64,000 nucleotides of DNA from Curvibacter sp. (lineage in GTDB: Bacteria > Pseudomonadota > Gammaproteobacteria > Burkholderiales > Burkholderiaceae_C). The notes below the pieces were generated by a model. It was not told where the DNA came from. It worked only from the letters and a program-made list of their open reading frames with translations, and did no database searches. The stretch covers positions 1 through 64,000 of the forward strand of contig JADCGR010000019.1 of NCBI GenBank assembly GCA_020248905.1, given 5' to 3'. This document shows positions 1-6,870 of this stretch, one piece after another. Each line of letters begins with the position of its first letter. Within the stretch, counting starts at the first letter, position 1. The translations under genes were made by a program, and so were the position numbers.

Positions 1-61
1 CCGCCACAACGAGTTGAAAGACGGACTTTGCAAGATCAACGGCAACGGTAGTAGCATGCAT
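1..61 (-). CDS. IS110-family transposase, N-terminal fragment cut by window edge
   Basis: Reading the minus strand from an ATG at 61 gives 20 codons that match the start of IS110-family transposases: M-H-A-T-T-V-A-V-D-L-A-K-S-V-F-Q-L. The Asp at residue 9 fits the first acidic residue of the DEDD (RuvC-like) catalytic set of this family. The rest of the gene lies to the left of the window, so its integrity cannot be judged. It points away from the cassette array that starts near 150. The attC remnant beside it suggests the IS1111 subgroup that targets integron attC sites. Confidence 0.8.
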   Translation of the reverse strand, partial: MHATTVAVDLAKSVFQLVVA

Positions 62-152
62 GTCGGGCTCCTTTCGTTTGAAGACCTGATCCCCACGCCA
101 ATGAAGACCAGTGCGCTACTCTCGCGCAAACAAAGGGGGGAGTCCATCCCAT
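1..152 (-). mobile_element. End of an IS110/IS1111-type element inserted in an attC site
   Basis: This stretch holds the transposase start (61) and about 90 bases of non-coding IS end. The outer boundary is inferred: from about 153 onward the sequence reads as the inner and 3' part of an attC site, while the expected outer attC arm is missing. IS1111-attC elements are known to insert specifically in attC sites. The exact IS terminus cannot be placed without the other end of the element. Confidence 0.5.
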
Positions 153-208
153 CAGTCAACCGGACCTGCGCGAGAAGCCTCGCAGGCCGGTGAATTCAAA
201 TATTAGGC
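153..208 (+). other. Integron attC site remnant, 5' arm replaced by the IS
   Basis: The arms TCAACCGGACCTGCG (about 155-169) and CGCAGGCCGGTGAA (181-194) are inverted complements, with two extra unpaired A bases in the left arm. Such extrahelical bases are a hallmark of folded attC sites. The right side ends in ATTAGGC (202-208), close to the GTTRRRY core site but with A in place of G. The left R'' box is not found, consistent with IS insertion into the site. The first cassette gene starts 26 bases further on. Confidence 0.6.
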
Positions 209-234
209 TACCCATTGAGGCACCCAAAGGCTGT

Positions 235-684
235 ATGACGAAATATCTGATTGCTGGCTTTGTCTTCTGCATGGGCGTATTGTTGGGCGGCGCACTGTTC
301 TCGCGAACCATCGAACGCTCAGTTATTTCTGCTGCTCCGTGTGACGGCGACTGCTACACCAAAGCGGATATCGCCGCCCTCCTTCTGTCCGCTGGCATTC
401 AACTGGCACCAAACGCCATTCCGGGAAAGATTGCCGAATCACGTAAATGCATCGGAGTTCAGCACTGGCGCCCTGAGGGCCGCTATCACATCGCTTACTT
501 TCCAAAGCGCGACGCTCGCAACATCATGGAACTGCAAGCAGAAGATACCCCGTACCTCTTGGATTGCTTGGCGCTTGCAAAAGCTCACGTAGCTAATGCA
601 GGTCACTCAAACTATCGGTTTGTCAGCAACGGGCCAGCGCTTCAGCACGTTGCATACTTTCACTTTCACGTCATCGCCAAGTGA
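235..684 (+). CDS. Membrane-anchored HIT-like protein on an integron cassette
   Basis: The protein has 149 aa from ATG 235, which has AAGG four bases upstream. A GTG at 190 is in frame but lies inside the attC remnant, so it is not preferred. Residues about 4-22 form one membrane segment or uncleaved signal, so the body is probably periplasmic. The C-terminal two-thirds resembles the HIT nucleotide hydrolase/transferase fold: a HIAYFPKR strand, a central D-T-P-Y-L helix, N-Y-R-F-V-S-N-G, and a final Y-F-H-F-H-V-I that fits HxHxHxx with the first His changed to Tyr. The middle His, the nucleophile in HIT enzymes, is kept. CDP-diacylglycerol pyrophosphatase is a HIT-related membrane enzyme and one possible comparison. 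The substrate is unknown. The gene is followed at 731 by its own attC. Confidence 0.6.
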   Translation: MTKYLIAGFVFCMGVLLGGALFSRTIERSVISAAPCDGDCYTKADIAALLLSAGIQLAPNAIPGKIAESRKCIGVQHWRPEGRYHIAYFPKRDARNIMELQAEDTPYLLDCLALAKAHVANAGHSNYRFVSNGPALQHVAYFHFHVIAK

Positions 685-730
685 ATCATGCGTCGTACGC
701 CGTACTTCACACGCTGTGCTTAAGCCCCCA

Positions 731-847
731 GCCTAATTGGCGGTTCAACGCGGACGTCAACATAGGCCATGCCTTCGGCATCTTCATGGCCTATGTCGGT
801 ACCATCCGCACTTCGTGCTCCGGCGCCGATTAACCAGGGCGTTAGCC
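731..847 (+). other. Integron attC recombination site
   Basis: The site begins GCCTAAT (731-737) and ends GTTAGCC (841-847), an inverse core-site pair. Inside, GGTTCAACG (about 742) is complementary, with extrahelical bases, to the CCGATTAACC stretch before 834. The centre folds as CATAGGCCATG / CATGGCCTATG. A length near 117 bases is within the known attC range. The orientation puts the integrase to the left, outside the window. It separates two cassette genes, each starting shortly after a core site. Confidence 0.8.
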
Positions 848-863
848 ATTTCGGGAAATAAAC

Positions 864-1475
864 ATGACTTCTGATGCAACCAAGACGGCGATCTTCGGGG
901 GACTCTTTGCAGTTCTCGGCGCGATCGGTGGCGCAGCTGTTACAGGCTGGGCTCAGGTCGAACTTGCTCGGCAAAAGTTCAATTCAGACTTGGTACTGAA
1001 AGCACTCGAATCGGCTTCTCCTGAGCAGAGACTTGAATCCCTGAAGCTGCTCACAGAGACACGCCTGCTGAAGGACAAGGAGATACAAGAGGGAGTTAAA
1101 GCATACGCGACGTCAAGGGAATCGAATCCCGCCGCTATTCCACAGGTGTTACCAACAACATCGTTTGCAGCCCCGGTGATTTCCAATCCCCGTGTTTATC
1201 TGTTGGCCGGAAACAGTTCGAAGGTATCCTTGTTCGCCGCGTACAAGACTCAGCTTGAGGCGGCGGGCTACCGCGTCCTCGGTGCAAAGCTCCTGAGCGA
1301 CAAGGGGCGACCGGATGCGGAGGAGGTGCGGTACTTCAACGCTGAAGACAAGGTCCAGGCCGAAAGAATTGCCGAGGTGGTCAAGTTCAAATTGTCCATC
1401 TCCAGTTTGCCGGTGAGGCTCTACGAAGATTCTTCTGCGAAGCCTGGCTATATCGAAATCTGGTTCGGGCGATGA
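864..1475 (+). CDS. Single-pass membrane protein with LytR_C-like tail, cassette-borne
   Basis: This 203-aa protein starts at ATG 864, only 17 bases after the attC core, as is usual for cassette genes. Residues about 8-30 form one glycine/alanine-rich membrane segment. A charged helical region follows (about 33-85; Q-K-F-N-S-D, S-P-E-Q-R-L-E-S-L-K-L-L). The C-terminal part (about 108-203) has a V-Y-L-L-A-G strand, A-G-Y-R-V, an R-Y-F-N-A-E-D segment and I-E-I-W-F-G at the end. That pattern resembles the LytR_C/SPOR-like alpha-beta fold found on envelope proteins. No enzyme motif is seen. The similarity is by eye only; function is unknown. Confidence 0.55.
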   Translation: MTSDATKTAIFGGLFAVLGAIGGAAVTGWAQVELARQKFNSDLVLKALESASPEQRLESLKLLTETRLLKDKEIQEGVKAYATSRESNPAAIPQVLPTTSFAAPVISNPRVYLLAGNSSKVSLFAAYKTQLEAAGYRVLGAKLLSDKGRPDAEEVRYFNAEDKVQAERIAEVVKFKLSISSLPVRLYEDSSAKPGYIEIWFGR

Positions 1476-1479
1476 AGAC

Positions 1480-1510
1480 GGTTGAATCGCTGTTCAAGCG
1501 GTCGCGATGC
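1480..1510 (+). other. Possible left half of a degenerate or truncated attC
   Basis: Just after the stop at 1475, GTTGAATCGC followed by TGTTCAAGCGG looks like the R''-L'' half of an attC (consensus RYYYAAC, then TTCAAGCGG). No convincing complementary L'-R' half is found before 1615; GTTGGTG near 1559 is a poor core match. It may mark the broken end of the cassette array. Confidence 0.3.
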
Positions 1511-1615
1511 TGATCTGCCGCCCTGCAGCCGTGGCAACGTGAAGCCAGTGAGGCCGCGTTGGTGGTGAGGTCCGTCATCCCTGCGATTGCCCACGGATTG
1601 TCATGAAGTGCCTTT

Positions 1616-1903
1616 ATGAATCACGCCTACGTCGTCGGACAGATCACCATCAAAGACCCCCAAAAGTGGGCCACCTGCCGCGATCAGGTGCCTGCCACCC
1701 TGCAACCCTGGGGCGGCGAGCTGGTGTTTCGGGGCAAGCAGCGCGCGGTCTTTGCGGGTGCCAACCCGCATGCCGACATCGTGGTCATCCGCTTTCCCAG
1801 CTTGGCCGCAGCGGATGACCGGTTCAACTCCGGCGCGTATCAGGCGCTGATTGCGCTGCGCGAGCAGGCGGCCGATGTGCTGCTGACGTCGTATGAAACC
1901 TAG
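1616..1903 (+). CDS. DUF1330 domain protein
   Basis: This 95-aa protein spans one complete DUF1330 domain, a small dimeric ferredoxin-like (Dabb-related) fold. Recognisable parts are the opening Y-V-V-G-Q-I-T-I-K-D, the G-G-E-L-V-F-R-G-K strand and the closing helix with F-N-S-G-A-Y-Q. The length equals the family norm. DUF1330 proteins are cytosolic and their biochemical role is not settled. It stands alone on the plus strand just after the integron remnant, so it may mark the return to core chromosome. No clear ribosome site precedes the ATG. Confidence 0.85.
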   Translation: MNHAYVVGQITIKDPQKWATCRDQVPATLQPWGGELVFRGKQRAVFAGANPHADIVVIRFPSLAAADDRFNSGAYQALIALREQAADVLLTSYET

Positions 1904-2037
1904 ACGCATCTTTGCGCGCCACACGGGGCGTGGGGCCGCATGAAGCGGCCTCTGTTGTTTGGGCTCTGTGCGGCGCTGGCGTCTGGCCTGGCTGACGCAC
2001 CGATCCCGGTCACAGTGATGCCTGCCCACCGTCTTTC

Positions 2038-2544
2038 ATGCCGCCCATGAAGCCTGTTCCCCTCGCTTGCCTGCACCGGGCCCGGCTGTTGCTTTGCCTG
2101 CTGTGGCCGATACCTGCTGCTTGGGCTGGCCCGGCGGTCTGGCGGGACTGGCCCATGCCGCTGGTGATCGAAGCCCGCCCGACGCCGGTGTCCCCGCCCG
2201 AGGGCTGGCAAGTCTCGGCGCAAGCGGCACCCTGCCGGCTGGTGCACCTCACCGTGTTTGACGGGCTGCCACAAGAGCAGGCCTCACTAGTACCGGACGT
2301 TGATCAAACGCTGCCCGCCGGGCGCGGCCTGCTTAGCTGGATGCTCACCCCCGTGTCCGCTGAAGGAAGCTGGGTGGCGCTGGGCTACAGCTGCAAGACC
2401 CTGGTGCTGAGCCGCCCGCTGCCGCCAGGTGCGCAGGCCTTCCGGGTGAGCTACGATGCGCGGCAGCGCGTGGAGGACATGCCGCGCATTCTGCGTGCCG
2501 AGGTCCAGCTAGCGGCCCCAGGGCCTGCCGGGCCGTTGCGATGA
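2038..2544 (+). CDS. Secreted STY0301-like protein
   Basis: A 168-aa protein with a signal peptide ending near A-A-W-A (about residue 30). A second ATG at 2047 would give a tidier signal. The mature part has the layout of STY0301-type periplasmic proteins: an N-terminal V-I-E strand, a central V-F-D-G-L-P-Q-E motif, a W-M-L strand, then G-Y-S-C-K-T before S-R-P-L-P. Two cysteines (A-P-C-R and Y-S-C-K) could form a disulfide. Function in the family is unknown. Its stop overlaps the ATG of the next, interrupted, reading frame (ATGA at 2541-2544), so the two are translationally coupled. Family assignment is from motif spacing alone. Confidence 0.55.
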   Translation: MPPMKPVPLACLHRARLLLCLLWPIPAAWAGPAVWRDWPMPLVIEARPTPVSPPEGWQVSAQAAPCRLVHLTVFDGLPQEQASLVPDVDQTLPAGRGLLSWMLTPVSAEGSWVALGYSCKTLVLSRPLPPGAQAFRVSYDARQRVEDMPRILRAEVQLAAPGPAGPLR

Positions 2545-2957
2545 GCACGATAGGGCCAGAAGGTCTGCTGCTTCATTGGCAGGAGACTCAGGTGAGCGCA
2601 ACGCACCTGGACCAGGGGTAGCTGCAGCTGCGCTTGTCTTCGGCGCGCGTGAGCTGCGCGCCGGGCCGTCTCTTGCAGGCGCCCGAGGAGACCGAGGGTT
2701 ACCTCGCGCCGGTGGTGCTGTGCTTCAGCGCGGCGCGCTGGCAGGGCGAGCTGGCGCTGGCCATGGGGCTCTTGAGGGAGGGCGAGCTGTGGATGAACGG
2801 GCAGCGCCTGCAGCGTGTGCCCCTGCCGCTGCGCTGCCAGGCCCCGGTGCGCGCACGGCTGGCTTTTGCCCACGACCTGGTGCTGCACCTTGAGGCCGTG
2901 GCGCTGCGCGTGGCGCTGGACGGGCACGAAAAGTTCACGCCGCTGCTGGCCTGCTAG
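2541..2957 (+). pseudogene. Conserved hypothetical gene interrupted by an amber codon
   Basis: An ATG at 2541 overlaps the previous stop. From it one frame runs to TAG 2955-2957, broken only by TAG at 2619-2621 (codon 27). The protein around the break reads H-L-D-Q-G-stop-L-Q-L-R-L, where Trp (TGG) would be the natural residue, one base change away. The downstream 112 codons keep the composition and length of a real gene: A-P-V-V-L-C-F, L-W-M-N-G-Q-R-L, then a final L-L-A-C. A TTG at 2634 could restart translation. It is a nonsense mutation, a sequencing error or readthrough. The family is not recognised. Confidence 0.6.
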
Positions 2958-3002
2958 GCTTGTGGCGAGGGAAGCAAATGGTCCTGAGGATCAGGAGGCG
3001 GT

Positions 3003-3308
3003 ATGTCTTTGTTCTGGGTGGTGTGCGGTGTGGTGGCACAGCTGAGTCTGGGCTTTGTGCTGTTCATGCTGGTGGCGTTTTCGGCCGGCGGCATTGCCAA
3101 CGCCGGTGGTGTGAGCCCGCGCGACATGCTGTTGCTCAACGCCGCGCTGTATGTGCTGCCGCTGCTGTGCCTGGTCAGCGCCGGGCTGATCGTCTACGGC
3201 TATGTGTCTGGCGCCTCGGCGCGCACCTACGGGTGGCATCTGCTGCCGCTGCCTGCGGCGGTTGCGTACATCCTGTTCGCGCTCTCGCTCAGCAGCGCGT
3301 CGCGCTGA
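3003..3308 (+). CDS. Small three-helix membrane protein, unknown function
   Basis: This 101-aa protein has AGGAGG five bases before ATG 3003. Three hydrophobic segments are visible (about residues 5-29, 45-68 and 76-95), joined by short polar loops such as S-P-R-D-M and S-G-A-S-A-R. No catalytic or binding motif is seen. It ends 10 bases before the esterase gene at 3319, so the two are probably cotranscribed. Not recognised as a named family. Confidence 0.6.
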   Translation: MSLFWVVCGVVAQLSLGFVLFMLVAFSAGGIANAGGVSPRDMLLLNAALYVLPLLCLVSAGLIVYGYVSGASARTYGWHLLPLPAAVAYILFALSLSSASR

Positions 3309-3318
3309 AGCGCCCGCC

Positions 3319-3981
3319 ATGTCCCGGCTGATGCCAACGCCAGCCCGCATGCCGCGCCGACGCCTGCTGGCCGCGGGTGCCTCCCTGGCTTTGCTGGTGG
3401 CCTGCGGCCGGCGCAAGCCCGCGGCGCAGCCCCTGCCTGCGGGCAGCACCGTGCTGGCGCTGGGCGACTCGCTGACCTCCGGCGTGGGGGCCACGCCCGA
3501 AACGGCGTACCCGGCCGTGCTGCAGGCGCTCACGGGCTGGCAGGTGGTCAATGGCGGCGTGTCGGGCGACACGGCGGCCCAGGCGCTGGCGCGGCTGCCC
3601 GCGCTGCTGCAGGACCACCAGCCCGCGCTGGTGATCGTGAGCATCGGTGGCAACGATTTTTTGCGCCAGATGAGCGCAGGCGCAGCGCGTGCCACCATCG
3701 CCGAGATCTGCCGCACGGCCCGGACCGCTGGCGCGCAGGTGCTGCTGGTGGCGGTGCCTCAGGTTTCACTGCTGGCAGCGGGCACCGGCCGCCTGAGCGA
3801 CCATCCGCTGTATGCCGAACTGGCCGCAGAGCTGAAGATGCCGCTGCACGCCACCGGCTGGGCCGAGGTGCTGTCGCGGCCCGAGCTGCGGGCCGACACC
3901 GTGCACGCCAATGCCCAGGGCTACCGTGTGTTTGCCGAGGGGCTGCGGGATACCTTGCGAAAAACGGGCTGGTTGCCGTAG
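3319..3981 (+). CDS. GDSL-type lipoprotein esterase (TesA-like arylesterase)
   Basis: A 220-aa SGNH/GDSL hydrolase that cleaves ester or thioester bonds. The N-terminus has an R-R-R stretch, a hydrophobic core and a lipobox L-L-V-A-C-G with Cys29, so it should be a lipoprotein exported through Sec. Block I is A-L-G-D-S-L-T-S-G with nucleophile Ser51; the G-G-N-D block carries the oxyanion Asn, and D-T-V-H-A-N near the C-terminus gives the catalytic Asp and His. The order matches E. coli TesA. ATG 3319 is used because frames further upstream run into the preceding gene. It converges with ppx, whose stop is 23 bases away. The natural substrate is unknown. Confidence 0.85.
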   Translation: MSRLMPTPARMPRRRLLAAGASLALLVACGRRKPAAQPLPAGSTVLALGDSLTSGVGATPETAYPAVLQALTGWQVVNGGVSGDTAAQALARLPALLQDHQPALVIVSIGGNDFLRQMSAGAARATIAEICRTARTAGAQVLLVAVPQVSLLAAGTGRLSDHPLYAELAAELKMPLHATGWAEVLSRPELRADTVHANAQGYRVFAEGLRDTLRKTGWLP

Positions 3982-4004
3982 TTGGGTTTGAGGGGCGCGG
4001 GCCC

Positions 4005-5501
4005 TCAGCCCGCAGTGTTTACGCTCAGCGCCCAGGCTGTCTTCTGCCAGGCCATGGTTTCTTCCTGCAGCAGCCAGGCTGACTGCGGGTAACGAGCGGC
4101 CCACGCGGCGGGGTGCAGCAGTTGCACTTCGGTGCCGCCGTCCCATTGGATCTGCACGCGCTCCAGCTCCGGGTCGCGCCGCGCATGGCACAGGATCACA
4201 GCCAGGCGCAGTGCCATGAGTTGCAGGGTGAAGGCGGCGTCGTCGAGCCGCAGGTCGAGCTTGCGTAGCTTGCCCCGGTGGCCCAGCACAAGCTGGCCGA
4301 GGCGGTGCAGCTCGTTCATGGTAAAGCCGGCGGCGTCGGCGTTGTCGAGGATGTAGGCACCATGCTTGTGGTAGTCGCTGTGCGAGATGGCGCTGCCGAT
4401 CTCGTGCAGCTGCGCGGCCCAGCCGAGCTTGCGCAGATGGCGATCGAGTTCGGGCAGGTTGTGGCTGGCAGCGAGCTGCAGCAGCAGCGCCTCGGCTACC
4501 TGGCTCACGCGGCGGGCCTGGGCCGGGTCCACGCCGAAGTTGCGCGCCAGGCGTTGCACACTTGTGCTGCGCTGGTCGGTTTGCTCGTGCTCGCGGTCCA
4601 GCAGGTCGTACAGCGCGCCATGGCGCAAGGCGCCCTGGGCCACATGCATTTCCTCGATGCCCAGCAGCTGGAAGACACCACGCAGCACGCTGACACCGCC
4701 ACCGATCACGGCTCTGCGGTCGTCCTTCATGCCGTCCAGCCGCAGGCGATCGGCGCTGCCGGTTCGCAGCAGCTGCACAAGCAGCCAGTCTAGGCCCTCG
4801 CGCGTGACGCGGCCCGCAGGCCAGCCCGCGCCCTGCAGCACATCGCCCACGGCGCCCACGGTGCCGGACGATCCGTAGACCACGTCCCAGTCCTCGCGGC
4901 GGCAGCTCACGAGGGCTTCATCCAGCACCGCCTGCGCGGCGACCTCGGCCGTTTCAAAGGCCGCCGCCGTGAAACGGCCTTGCGGAAAGTAGCGCATGGA
5001 CCAGGCCACGCTACCCACACGGTACGAATCCATGAAGCCGGGCCGGTAGCCCTGGCCCAGGATGATTTCGGTTGAGCGTCCGCCGATGTCCACCACCAGG
5101 CGGCGCTCGTTGCTCTGCGGCAGCAGATGCGTCACGCCCTGGTAGATCAGGCGCGCTTCTTCGCGGCCTGAGACAACCTCGATGGGAAAGCCGAGGATGC
5201 TTTGGGCCCGCTCCAGGAAGACGTCGCGGTTGCGGGCCTCGCGCAGGGTCTGGGTGGCCACGGCGCGCACCTGGCCCTTGCGAAAACCGGCCAGGCGCTC
5301 GGCAAAGCGCCCCAGGCATTCCCAGCCGCGCTGCATGGCTTCGTGCGTGAGATTGCGGTCCTCGTCCAGGCCGTTGCCCTGCCGTACGGTTTCCTTGAGG
5401 TACTCGCGCCGCTTGAGCAGGCCATGGTCGATCTGGGCGATCTCCAGGCGGAAGCTGTTGGAGCCCAGGTCGATGGCGGCGAGTTCGGTTCCGTTTTTCA
5501 T
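4005..5501 (-). CDS. ppx: Exopolyphosphatase / Ppx-GppA phosphatase
   Basis: A 498-aa cytosolic enzyme that removes terminal phosphates from polyphosphate; GppA paralogues also act on pppGpp. The N-terminal actin-like ATPase domain opens with A-A-I-D-L-G-S-N-S-F-R-L, and D-I-G-G-R-S-T-E is the second phosphate loop. The C-terminal half is HD-like, with L-H-E-I-G and H-S-D-Y-H-K-H. The start is ATG 5501; the in-frame extension to 5621 is low-complexity and contains a palindromic repeat, so it is not taken as coding. With phoBR and pst nearby it adds to the phosphate theme of the window. Confidence 0.93.
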   Translation of the reverse strand: MKNGTELAAIDLGSNSFRLEIAQIDHGLLKRREYLKETVRQGNGLDEDRNLTHEAMQRGWECLGRFAERLAGFRKGQVRAVATQTLREARNRDVFLERAQSILGFPIEVVSGREEARLIYQGVTHLLPQSNERRLVVDIGGRSTEIILGQGYRPGFMDSYRVGSVAWSMRYFPQGRFTAAAFETAEVAAQAVLDEALVSCRREDWDVVYGSSGTVGAVGDVLQGAGWPAGRVTREGLDWLLVQLLRTGSADRLRLDGMKDDRRAVIGGGVSVLRGVFQLLGIEEMHVAQGALRHGALYDLLDREHEQTDQRSTSVQRLARNFGVDPAQARRVSQVAEALLLQLAASHNLPELDRHLRKLGWAAQLHEIGSAISHSDYHKHGAYILDNADAAGFTMNELHRLGQLVLGHRGKLRKLDLRLDDAAFTLQLMALRLAVILCHARRDPELERVQIQWDGGTEVQLLHPAAWAARYPQSAWLLQEETMAWQKTAWALSVNTAG

Positions 5502-5558
5502 GGGCGTGAGGGCAAAGCTTTCGGATTGTCGCTCAGGGAGCCGCGCGCGAGACTGTTG

Positions 5559-5608
5559 CCGTTGAGCCGGTCGAGACGCCCCGGCCTTTGGCAGGCTCAG
5601 GCCAAACG
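5559..5608. repeat. REP-like palindromic repeat pair upstream of ppx
   Basis: CCGTTGAGCCGGTCGAGACG and GCCTTTGGCAGGCTCAGG face each other, each a variant of a Comamonadaceae-type unit resembling TTCGACAGGCTCAGCCCGAACG. It lies in the 125-base gap between ppx (start 5501) and the stop of the next gene upstream (5627). A related unit occurs inside dnaX at 28071-28115. Confidence 0.5.
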
Positions 5609-5626
5609 TCGCAGCCTGCACCGTGC

Positions 5627-6763
5627 CTACCCGAGCATGCGGCCGTCGGCCGTCAGCATGCTCTGCGTGACGTAGGCGCTGGTGCGGCGCTGAGCCTGGA
5701 AGCTGATGCGAAAGCCCGCCAGATCCATCAGGCTGCGGCGCTGGAATGCCTGCAATACCTGCGCGCGAGTGGCGCCCGGCTCCAGGCCCATGAGCACCTC
5801 CTGGGTGTACCGCGCGGCAATGAAGCCCGCCAGGCTTTGCGGCGTGGGGGGCTCGTCGAAGAGGCGGTTGAGCGCGTGGCGGTAGCTGCGTACGATCGGC
5901 AGGCTGGAGGTTACAACGGGTACCACCTGGGTGCCCACCACGGACGCGCCGCGCAACGGCCCCAATTGGTTGAGGGTTCGCAGGTTCACGTGGGCCAGCG
6001 CGATGACATAGCGCTGGCGGTCCTGTTTCTCCAGACCGAGCGTGAACTGGGCCAGTTCCGGTGTGCCCCCAAGGAAAATAAGGATCGCGGGCGTCTGTGG
6101 CGTGAGCTGCTGTCCGAGTTGCTGCAGGGTGCCTGATGGCACATACGGTACGTAGCGCAGTTTGAGATCACGGGCCAGGGCGGAGAACTCGCCCTGGTTC
6201 AGGGTTTGCTCCTGCCGAGAGGAATAGACCACCCCCACCTCTGTCACGCCCACCACGGACAGGCATTTCAGCGCATAGCTGGTCTGTTCTTGTTGCGAGG
6301 CAAAGATGGGGAAGGTGCGTTCCATGCCGGCCAGAGGCTCCCGGTGCAGCCAGGGCGCGACATGGGCGATCTCCAGCGTCGTGTCCACTTGCAGCAGCTT
6401 GATCAGCTCGCTTGCAGCACGGTGACCTGCGGTGCCGCACAGGGCCAGACACTGCGGCATGCTGCGCACGTCGTTCAGTGCCTGCTGCAAACTGGCGGCA
6501 GTGCCATCGACTTCCAGAACCGTGTGCTGGATCGGGCGCCCGCGCCAGCCGCCGCGGGTGTTGAAGTCCTGCCAGGCCGCGCGCGATCCGATCAGGAAGT
6601 CACGCGACACGTCCAGCTGGCCGGGAGAGCTGTCGACGATCTGGATGACCTCGGGGCTGCGGCCTGCTGCGGGGCGCAGGGCCTGTGACCAGGCCGGCCC
6701 ACCGAGCAGGGGCAGGGTGCTGGCCGCCAGCAGTAGCTTGCGGCGGGAGGGATGGGCGGGCAT
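5627..6763 (-). CDS. ABC transporter substrate-binding protein (type 1 periplasmic fold)
   Basis: A 378-aa exported protein. The signal region has R-R-K followed by L-L-L-A-A-S-T-L-P-L-L and a cleavage-like A-W-S-Q. The mature part resembles the Peripla_BP_6 (LivJ/branched-chain amino acid type) fold: I-Q-I-V-D-S-S-P-G, a G-T-A-G-H-R turn, V-G-V-V-Y-S-S-R in the second lobe and G-T-Q-V-V-P-V-V. No permease or ATPase lies beside it, so it is an orphan binding protein that must work with a distant transporter or as a sensor. It is probably cotranscribed with ppx. The ligand is not predictable from sequence. Confidence 0.8.
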   Translation of the reverse strand: MPAHPSRRKLLLAASTLPLLGGPAWSQALRPAAGRSPEVIQIVDSSPGQLDVSRDFLIGSRAAWQDFNTRGGWRGRPIQHTVLEVDGTAASLQQALNDVRSMPQCLALCGTAGHRAASELIKLLQVDTTLEIAHVAPWLHREPLAGMERTFPIFASQQEQTSYALKCLSVVGVTEVGVVYSSRQEQTLNQGEFSALARDLKLRYVPYVPSGTLQQLGQQLTPQTPAILIFLGGTPELAQFTLGLEKQDRQRYVIALAHVNLRTLNQLGPLRGASVVGTQVVPVVTSSLPIVRSYRHALNRLFDEPPTPQSLAGFIAARYTQEVLMGLEPGATRAQVLQAFQRRSLMDLAGFRISFQAQRRTSAYVTQSMLTADGRMLG

Positions 6764-6870
6764 GAGCGGGGCAGCGTATGCTGGAAAGGAAGGCGCGGGC
6801 GCGGCGACAAAATAACCGGCGGACGCGGCCCTGGGGAGCGGCGGCCGCCGGCCTGGGGTGGGCTGGGTAA

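Noticed and set aside
190-234. GTG 190 as start of the first cassette gene
   Set aside because: It lies inside the attC remnant (GTGAATTC is part of the L' arm); ATG 235 lies just after the core site and has AAGG before it.
1520-1600. Complete third attC after the second cassette
   Set aside because: Only the left half resembles attC; GTTGGTG near 1559 does not fit the core and the arms do not pair.
5502-5621. 40-residue N-terminal extension of Ppx
   Set aside because: It is low-complexity, contains the palindromic repeat, and the family begins near M-K-N-G-T at ATG 5501.
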